Shown here: piece by piece, positions 32,182 through 36,825 of the stretch | How positions within the stretch are numbered: position 1 is the stretch's first letter | How the letters are laid out: every line of letters begins with the position of its first letter | Translations under genes and position numbers: made by a program | NCBI GenBank assembly: GCA_026126245.1 | Contig: JAHCJT010000008.1 | Span: 1-36,825, forward strand | From: Alphaproteobacteria bacterium | GTDB taxonomy: Bacteria > Pseudomonadota > Alphaproteobacteria > Reyranellales > Reyranellaceae | DNA: 36,825 bases | Direction of reading: 5' to 3' | Notes under the pieces: generated by a model | The model's input: only the letters and a program-made list of their open reading frames with translations | Told to the model about the DNA's origin: nothing | Database searches by the model: none

Positions 32182-33300
32182 ATGACGTACATGCCACCCG
32201 TCAAACCGGCCGATCTGGCGCTGGCAAGCGTACCGGCCTTCTGGCCGATGGCGATGGCGGCAGCGCTGGCCGAACAGGGCGCGGCGCTCTACGCACGCAA
32301 CCTGAAATTCGTCGAGGAGGAAATCCGGATCCACGAAGGTTTGCGGCCACGACTTGCGACGCCGAACCGGCTGCGCCTCGACCTGCGGACGATGGCGCTG
32401 CGCGACTACGGCACGCCCGGCCATGGCCTCGCGACCCTCGTCGATGCGCCGCACGCCGGGCATACGGCGATGATCGCCGACTATCACAAGGGTCAGAGCC
32501 TGATCGAAACCCTGCTGGCCAACGGGGTCGGGCACGTCGCCTTGACCGACTGGAAGGCCGCAACCGACGACATGAAGGATCTCGAGATCGACAATTATCT
32601 TGCCGACATGATCGTCGCGATCGACGACCTGGGCGGGCGGGTCAATCTCGTCGGTCTGTGCCAGGGCGGTTGGGTATCAGCCATGCTGGCGGCGCGGTTT
32701 CCCGACAAGGTCAATTCGCTGGTTCTCGCCGGCGCGCCGATCGACACCGATGCCGGCGATGGCCCGATCAAGCGCATGGTGCATCAGTCGCCGATGTCGT
32801 TCTACGAAGAGCTGGTGGCGCTCGGCGGCGGCCTGATGCGCGGCAAGTTCATGCTGCAGGGCTGGAAGAACATGCACCCCGAGCAGCACTACATTCAGGA
32901 TCATGTCGATCTCTACGAGCACATCGACGATCCGCAATACCGCGCCAAGCGCGAGACGTTCGAGAGCTGGTACGAGAACCCCATCGATCTGCCGGGGCGC
33001 TGGTACCTGCAGGTGATCCAGCAGCTGTTCATGGAGAACCGGCTGGCCAGGGGCCGCTTTGTCGGCCTAGGGCGCAAGCTCGACCTGCACGATATCAGAT
33101 GTCCGGTCTACCTGCTGGCCGGTGCGGACGAAGACATCACGAGCCCGGAGCAGGTCCTCGATGCCGCGAAGTATCTCGGGACGCCGCCGGATCGCATCGT
33201 GCGCAGAACCGTCCCCGGTGGCCATATCGGCCTGTTCATGGGCGCGCGCACGCTGAAGGAACATTGGCCGCCGGTGGCGCGCTGGATTGCCACGCAATAG
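32182..33300 (+). CDS. PHA synthase/depolymerase-like alpha/beta hydrolase
   Basis: A 372-residue alpha/beta-fold protein. The nucleophile elbow is GLCQGG with Cys 160 instead of serine, the lipase-box variant of polyhydroxyalkanoate synthases and intracellular depolymerases. Asp 316 or 318 (in AGADEDIT) and His 348 (in PGGHIG) complete a triad, with spacings close to those of class III PhaC (Cys 149, Asp 302, His 331 in Allochromatium). LTDWKAATDD and the Cys elbow context VNLVGLC also fit. It lacks the long N-terminal domain of class I synthases, and no phaE, phaA, phaB or phasin gene is nearby, so synthase, depolymerase or another thioester-handling role are all possible. Start at the ATG at 32182, with AAGGA upstream. 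Confidence 0.8.
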   Translation: MTYMPPVKPADLALASVPAFWPMAMAAALAEQGAALYARNLKFVEEEIRIHEGLRPRLATPNRLRLDLRTMALRDYGTPGHGLATLVDAPHAGHTAMIADYHKGQSLIETLLANGVGHVALTDWKAATDDMKDLEIDNYLADMIVAIDDLGGRVNLVGLCQGGWVSAMLAARFPDKVNSLVLAGAPIDTDAGDGPIKRMVHQSPMSFYEELVALGGGLMRGKFMLQGWKNMHPEQHYIQDHVDLYEHIDDPQYRAKRETFESWYENPIDLPGRWYLQVIQQLFMENRLARGRFVGLGRKLDLHDIRCPVYLLAGADEDITSPEQVLDAAKYLGTPPDRIVRRTVPGGHIGLFMGARTLKEHWPPVARWIATQ

Positions 33301-33389
33301 GCCCTCGCCAGAGCGCCGACCGCGGGCGCCATCGACTGCGGCGCGGTTCATGCTGGTCCTGCCGCGCCCGGCGCGCTGTAATCGCCGCC

Positions 33390-34392
33390 ATGACCGCCCG
33401 CCTGCGTACCATCGACATGCATACCGGCGGCGAGCCGACGCGCATCATCGTCGACGGCTGGCCGGCATTGGAAGCGCCCACCCTGCTGGGCAAGCGGCGC
33501 GAAGCGCAAGGCCAGGCACGACCACCTGCGCCGCGCACTGATGCACGAGCCGCGCGGCCACGCCGACATGTACGGCGCGCTGCTGGTGCCGCCGGATCAT
33601 CCCGAGGCCGATCTCGCGGTGCTGTTCCTGCACGGCGAGGGCTACAGCACCATGTGCGGCCACGCCACGATCGCGCTGGCGCGCTGGGCCGTCGACACTG
33701 GCCGCGTCGCGCGAGTCGAGCCGGAGACTGTGGTACGGCTGCAGTGCCCGTGCGGGCTGGTCGTGGCGCATGTCGAGGTCAGGAACGGCAAGGCCGGCCG
33801 CGTGCGCTTCGACAGCGTGCCCTCCTTCGCCTTCCAGCTCGATGCCATCGTACTGACCCAGACCTGGGGACCGGTGCATGTCGACATCGGCTATGGCGGC
33901 GCGTTCTACGCCATCCTCGACGCCGCCACCATCGGGCTGGACGTGCGCGCCACGCCGCTGCCGGCGCTGGTCGACGCCGGCGCCACCATCGCGGCGGCGG
34001 CGCAGTGCACGCTGCGGCTGGAGCATCCCGACGATCCCGACCTCGCCTTCGTCTACGGCTCGATCCTGACCGACGGCGGCTGCGGCGCCGACGCACCCAG
34101 CCGCAACGTCTGCATCTTCGCCGGCCGCCAGGTCGACCGCAGCCCGACCGGCAGCGGCGTGTCGGCGCGCATCGCGCTGCAGCTGGCGCGGCGGCAGACG
34201 CGCGTGGGCGAGCTCTGCACCTATGAGAGCCTCACCGGTGCGCACTTCACCGGCCGCGCCGTGCGCGAGGCGACCGCCGGCCAGCGTCGCGCGGTGATCG
34301 TCGAGGTCGGCGGCGAGGCGCACTACACCGGCGAGAGCGTCTTTCGCCTGGAAGACGACGACCCGCTGAAATGGGGGTTCACGCTGGGCTGA
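33390..34392 (+). pseudogene. trans-3-hydroxy-L-proline dehydratase (proline racemase family), apparent +1 frameshift
   Basis: The reading frame from the ATG at 33390 gives the family N terminus (MTARLRTIDMHTGGEPTRII through LLGKRREA) and then loses similarity. A second frame picks it up at about 33508 (KARHDHLRRALMHEPRGHADMYG) and continues to the stop at 34392. Omitting one base between about 33501 and 33510 restores a protein of about 333 residues, with the KRR to HLRR spacing typical of the family. The first catalytic Cys is present in MCGH (codon at 33655). The second position reads DRSPTGSG, with Thr (codon at 34147) where racemases and epimerases have Cys. A Cys/Thr pair marks the dehydratase branch, which converts trans-3-hydroxy-L-proline to pyrroline-2-carboxylate. 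No partner reductase gene is adjacent. The 3' end overlaps the convergent ChaC-like gene by 14 bases. Confidence 0.83.
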
Positions 34393-34963
34393 GGCGGTGG
34401 TCGCGCACCGCGTCGAGCAAGGCGTGCAGCGACGGATTGCGAAAGCCGTGCGCCTCGAGCTGCTCGACGGTGTTGACGAGATAGTCGAGGTTGCGGCCGG
34501 TGGCGCCGACGCCCTGGCGGATCAGCCGTGCCGCCTCGGCGTGCGGCAGCTTGCCGGCGTATTGCAGATGGCTGCGGTTGGCGAGATAGACCAGCGCCTC
34601 GATGCGCGTGCCGTCGGCCAGGATCACCGGCCGCACGGTCTCGAGATAGACGCCGTCGTTGAGGATCTCGCGGTCCCAGAGATACGTACGTACGCGCGCG
34701 TAGTCGTCGGCCGGCAGGCGATGGACCATGCCGCGGCAGACGCCGCCCGGTAGCAGGCCGAGGATCAGGCCGGGCTTCTCCCGGGTGCCGCGATAGTGCT
34801 CGGAGCGGATGCAGAAGGCGCGGTGCCAGCCCGGCAGCCGCGCCGGCAGGCTGCGCGGTGTGGCGAAGCCGGGGTTCCACATCAGCGAGCCGTAGGCGAA
34901 CACCCAGTCCGGCCGCGCCGCGATCGGCGCCGTGCTGGAGGCGGGATAGACCGGACGGGCCAT
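34379..34963 (-). CDS. gamma-glutamylcyclotransferase, ChaC-like
   Basis: A 194-residue protein of the ChaC family, cytosolic enzymes that cleave glutathione to 5-oxoproline and Cys-Gly. The substrate-binding loop FAYGSLMWNPGF (about residues 22-33), the block HYRGTREKPGLILGLLPGG and the later LANRSHLQYAGKLP are characteristic. The C-terminal IRQGVGATGRNLDYLVNTVEQL matches the conserved helical end. The ATG at 34963 follows the EamA stop by 2 bases (TGA-GC-ATG), so the two are almost certainly translated from one message. The frame is open to 35782 only as a shadow of the EamA gene. Coupling with an exporter suggests a shared substrate pool such as glutathione or its breakdown products, which is inference. 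Confidence 0.88.
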   Translation of the reverse strand: MARPVYPASSTAPIAARPDWVFAYGSLMWNPGFATPRSLPARLPGWHRAFCIRSEHYRGTREKPGLILGLLPGGVCRGMVHRLPADDYARVRTYLWDREILNDGVYLETVRPVILADGTRIEALVYLANRSHLQYAGKLPHAEAARLIRQGVGATGRNLDYLVNTVEQLEAHGFRNPSLHALLDAVRDHRLSPA

Positions 34964-34965
34964 GC

Positions 34966-35853
34966 TCAGCGCCGCGTCGCCAGCGCCACGCCCACGACGG
35001 TGATGGCCATGCCGATCAGCGCCAGCGCGCCCAGCCTTTCGTCGAACAGCAGCCACGCCATCACCGCCGTGCTGGGCGGCACGAGGTAGAACAGCGCCGC
35101 CACGCCGGTCGCCGCGCCGCGGCGGATCAGCCACAGCAGCAGGCTGACGGCGCCGACGCTCATGGCCAGCACCGACCACGCCAGCGCGATCGCGAAATCG
35201 GCGGTCCAGGCGACGCTGAGCGGCTCGAACAGCAAGGCGCAGAGCGTGTAGGCCAGCGCCGTGAAGCCGTACTGCACCGAGGCGCCGGCGCGCAGGTCGA
35301 CGCCGCCGAGATAGCGCTTCTGCCACAACGTGCCGGCCGTGATGCCGAGCAGCGCGGCGATGCAGAACAGCACGGCCAGCGGCGAGGCGGCGCCGAGCTG
35401 CGCCTTCTCCCACACCACCAGCCCCGTGCCGACCAGGCCCAGCGCCAGGCCGAGCCACTGCCAGCGCGTCACGCGCTCGCCCAGCAGCGGCCCGGCCGCG
35501 ATCGCCGTCAGCAGCGGTTGCAGCGAGACGATCAGCGCCGAGACGCCGGCCGGCAGGCCGCGCTCGATCGAGGCGAAGACGCCGCCGATATAGGCGAAGT
35601 GCATCAGCAGGCCGGCGACGGCGCTGTGGCCGATGTCGCGCGCGCGCCGCGGCCAGGGCGCCGCGCCGGCCAGCGCGACGAGCCCCAGCAGCGCCGCCGC
35701 CAGCCAGTAGCGCAAGGTCAGGAACGTCGCGCTCTGGGCGTAAGGCAGACCCAGCTTGGCGACGATGAAGCCGGTGCTCCACAGGAAGACGAAGATCGCG
35801 GGCGGCAGGATGGCGCGGGCAGTCACGGTGGCGGCGGCAGGCAGAAGCGGCAC
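34966..35853 (-). CDS. EamA family (drug/metabolite transporter) exporter
   Basis: A 295-residue membrane protein with ten predicted helices, two EamA repeats and no other domain. Typical features are PPAIFVFLWSTGFIVAKLG in helix 1, ALIVSLQPLLTAIAAGPLLGERVT at the end of the first repeat and LVPPSTAVMAWLLFDERL at the end of the second, each with the family's Glu-Arg. Members export amino acids, nucleosides or other small metabolites; the substrate is not predictable. The start is taken as the GTG at 35853; an in-frame GTG at 35826 is a possible alternative, and neither has a clear ribosome site. Its stop is 2 bases from the ChaC-like start. An inverted repeat lies 86 bases upstream. Confidence 0.87.
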   Translation of the reverse strand: MPLLPAAATVTARAILPPAIFVFLWSTGFIVAKLGLPYAQSATFLTLRYWLAAALLGLVALAGAAPWPRRARDIGHSAVAGLLMHFAYIGGVFASIERGLPAGVSALIVSLQPLLTAIAAGPLLGERVTRWQWLGLALGLVGTGLVVWEKAQLGAASPLAVLFCIAALLGITAGTLWQKRYLGGVDLRAGASVQYGFTALAYTLCALLFEPLSVAWTADFAIALAWSVLAMSVGAVSLLLWLIRRGAATGVAALFYLVPPSTAVMAWLLFDERLGALALIGMAITVVGVALATRR

Positions 35854-35938
35854 TGTTGGGGACGATCGGCGATGCCGGGAGGGGAATTTACCGCCCTTAA
35901 AGGAGCAAAAACCACTTTCGGGGGCGAATCCGTCTTTA

Positions 35939-35956
35939 TGAGTGTTAACTCACTCA
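35939..35956. promoter_or_regulatory. 18-base inverted repeat upstream of the EamA gene
   Basis: TGAGTG-TTAACT-CACTCA is a perfect 6-bp inverted repeat in an AT-rich stretch between the OmpA-like stop and the EamA start, both on the minus strand. It has the size of an operator for a dimeric helix-turn-helix regulator and would control the EamA/ChaC-like pair. No regulator gene is adjacent. Confidence 0.4.
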
Positions 35957-35964
35957 AATACAGG

Positions 35965-36615
35965 CTAGGCCGAGACCCGGGTCGAGACGCGCCGGTTGGT
36001 GCGCCGCGCCTTGTCGTCCTTCTTCTCCTTCTTATCCTTCTTGGTCGAGTCCGCCGTCTTGGCGTCGGGTTTGCCCGCGTCAGGCTTGCTCGCATCGGGC
36101 TTGGTCGCGCCGGGTTTGGGCGCGCCCGGCTTGCTCGCGTCGGACTTGCTGTCGTCGGCCTTGACGTTGCGCCGCGGCGCCTGCGTGTCGTCGAAGGCGA
36201 TCAGCGACATGCGCTCCGACGCCACGCCCTGCTTGACCAGGTAGTCGCGCACCTCGCGCGCCCGCGACAGGCAGAACTCGCTTGCCCTGGCCGGCTCGAT
36301 GTCGTCGTCGCAATAGGCTTCGATGGTGATCTTCAGCTCGGGCCGCGCCTTGAGCCACTTGGCCTGGTTGTCGAGGATGCGCAGCGAGCGCAGCGTCAGG
36401 TCCTTGGACTGGTAGGGAAACAGCACCGTGTCGCCGGCCGCGACCGCGAATTCGCTCTGTAACTGGCTGGTCGGCGTCGGCACCGCCGCCGGCGCGGCCG
36501 GCTTGGGCGCGATCTGCGGCGGCGCGGTAGGCGGGATGGTCGGCGGCGTCTGCGCCACCGCCGGCGCGGCCAGCGCGAGGACGATCAACGGCACGAGGAC
36601 GATGCGAGGGCCCAT
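35965..36615 (-). CDS. exported OmpA-like protein with a repeat-expanded insertion
   Basis: A 216-residue exported protein. A Sec signal (residues 1-22, cleavage after AVA) is followed by a Pro/Ala-rich linker (23-50) and an OmpA-like peptidoglycan-associated domain (about 58-145), recognisable from TVLFPYQSKDLT, LKARPELKITIEAYCDDD and LSRAREVRDYLVKQGV. The domain is interrupted after FDDTQAP by five 5-residue repeats (159-183) and a Lys/Asp-rich stretch. It then resumes with the usual domain end, RRTNRRVSTRVSA. Cys 102 and Cys 115 could form a disulfide. The first region lacks the G-HTD wording of a standard OmpA domain (AYCDDD instead), so peptidoglycan binding is uncertain. Start at the ATG at 36615. 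Confidence 0.82.
   Translation of the reverse strand: MGPRIVLVPLIVLALAAPAVAQTPPTIPPTAPPQIAPKPAAPAAVPTPTSQLQSEFAVAAGDTVLFPYQSKDLTLRSLRILDNQAKWLKARPELKITIEAYCDDDIEPARASEFCLSRAREVRDYLVKQGVASERMSLIAFDDTQAPRRNVKADDSKSDASKPGAPKPGATKPDASKPDAGKPDAKTADSTKKDKKEKKDDKARRTNRRVSTRVSA
36067..36141 (-). repeat. 15-bp tandem repeats (five units) in the OmpA-like gene
   Basis: Five imperfect 15-bp units encode DASKP, GAPKP, GATKP, DASKP and DAGKP (residues 159-183). They lie inside the OmpA-like domain, just before its last strand. Confidence 0.75.
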
Positions 36616-36716
36616 GGTCCGTCACTCCACCCGGTGGACCGGGTCTTGACCGCCAGCCTTGTGGCCGGCAATTGCGGCGAAATCGCGCCCGGGCGCCGTA
36701 TCCGGCACGACGTCCC

Positions 36717-36825
36717 TCACGCCTGCTTCATGTCGATCAGCGCCCGGCGGATGGCGCGGGTGCGGCTGAACAGCTCGAACAGCTTGTCGCCCTCGCCCCA
36801 GCGGATGGCGCGCTGCAGGTAGAAC
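36717..36825 (-). CDS. C-terminal fragment of an unidentified protein
   Basis: A minus-strand frame is open from the right edge to a TGA at 36717-36719 and gives 35 residues. They include RWGEGDKLFELFSRTRAIRR and end in RRALIDMKQA. The stretch is helical and charged, with no low-complexity bias, so it is a plausible protein C terminus, and it stops about 100 bases before the OmpA-like start. I do not recognise the family; the gene's main part lies outside the window. Confidence 0.5.
   Translation of the reverse strand, partial: FYLQRAIRWGEGDKLFELFSRTRAIRRALIDMKQA

Noticed and set aside
29475-32204. A 909-codon open frame on the minus strand
   Set aside because: It lies opposite the P-type ATPase, whose motifs are complete. 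The minus-strand product is a His/Gln/Asp/Arg-rich sequence typical of the antisense of GC-rich genes and resembles no family.
32157-34226. A 689-codon plus-strand frame across the PhaC-like and hydroxyproline dehydratase genes
   Set aside because: Only residues encoded from 33390 to about 33506 are real (the dehydratase N terminus). The rest shadows better genes.
34858-36462. A 534-codon open frame on the plus strand
   Set aside because: Runs antisense across ChaC-like, EamA and OmpA-like genes, all of which have clear motifs on the other strand.
1-36825. tRNA, rRNA, CRISPR, insertion sequence and integration sites
   Set aside because: I looked for tRNA arm patterns, regularly spaced repeats, transposase or integrase motifs and terminal inverted repeats by eye and found none; a covariance-model or repeat search would be decisive.

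Overview
The window is very GC-rich, gene-dense DNA that looks like a chromosomal segment of an alphaproteobacterium (Rhodospirillales- or Rhizobiales-like). The grounds are family content (Yej-type peptide importer, TAXI receptor, DUF882, DUF924, DUF2306 and BKACE proteins, HisN-type phosphatase), frequent GTG/TTG starts, strong GC bias at third codon positions and tightly packed short operons. I see no rRNA, tRNA, CRISPR array, insertion sequence, integrase or phage gene. The species assignment is inference only.

Left part (1-9000, mostly + strand): the 3' part of a c-type cytochrome, a HisN-like phosphatase, then a compact run of six genes: a complete yejABEF-type peptide ABC importer (Tat-exported receptor, two permeases, double ATPase) whose members overlap by 1-4 bases, followed without a gap by a GhrA-like 2-hydroxyacid dehydrogenase and a family 2 glycosyltransferase. 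Positions 9000-15730 hold short units on both strands: M17 aminopeptidase, glutathione S-transferase, an orphan TAXI receptor, a DUF924 protein, a BKACE/macro-domain gene pair, and a DUF882 (YcbK-like) exported protein that carries an apparent frameshift between its signal peptide and its domain.

Middle (15900-25000): a membrane Ser/Thr protein kinase with a C-terminal MORN-repeat tail lies 45 bases upstream of a CPA1 Na+/H+ antiporter that ends in a cyclic-nucleotide-binding domain, so a signalling protein and a ligand-gated ion exchanger probably share a transcript. An LtrA membrane protein is divergent from the kinase. Next comes a membrane-anchored LytTR regulator divergent from three small membrane-protein genes (an uncharacterised protein, a 2TM-domain protein and a DUF2306-like protein). 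These two groups are the best candidates here for little-described signalling systems.

Right part (24700-36825): a PLP-dependent dehydratase and an orphan CMP-sugar synthetase-like gene converge on a symmetric hairpin. They are followed by a secreted alpha/beta hydrolase, an acyl-CoA dehydrogenase with an apparent Asp in place of the usual catalytic Glu, two tandem paralogous small membrane proteins, a P3A-type proton-pumping ATPase, a PhaC/PhaZ-like hydrolase with a Cys nucleophile, a frameshifted trans-3-hydroxy-L-proline dehydratase, an EamA exporter coupled to a ChaC-like gamma-glutamylcyclotransferase, an OmpA-like protein with a repeat-expanded insertion, and the end of an unidentified gene at the right edge.

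Two genes (DUF882 and hydroxyproline dehydratase) each need one base removed to restore a full-length protein. This may be real decay or sequence error, and it should be settled before either is called a pseudogene.
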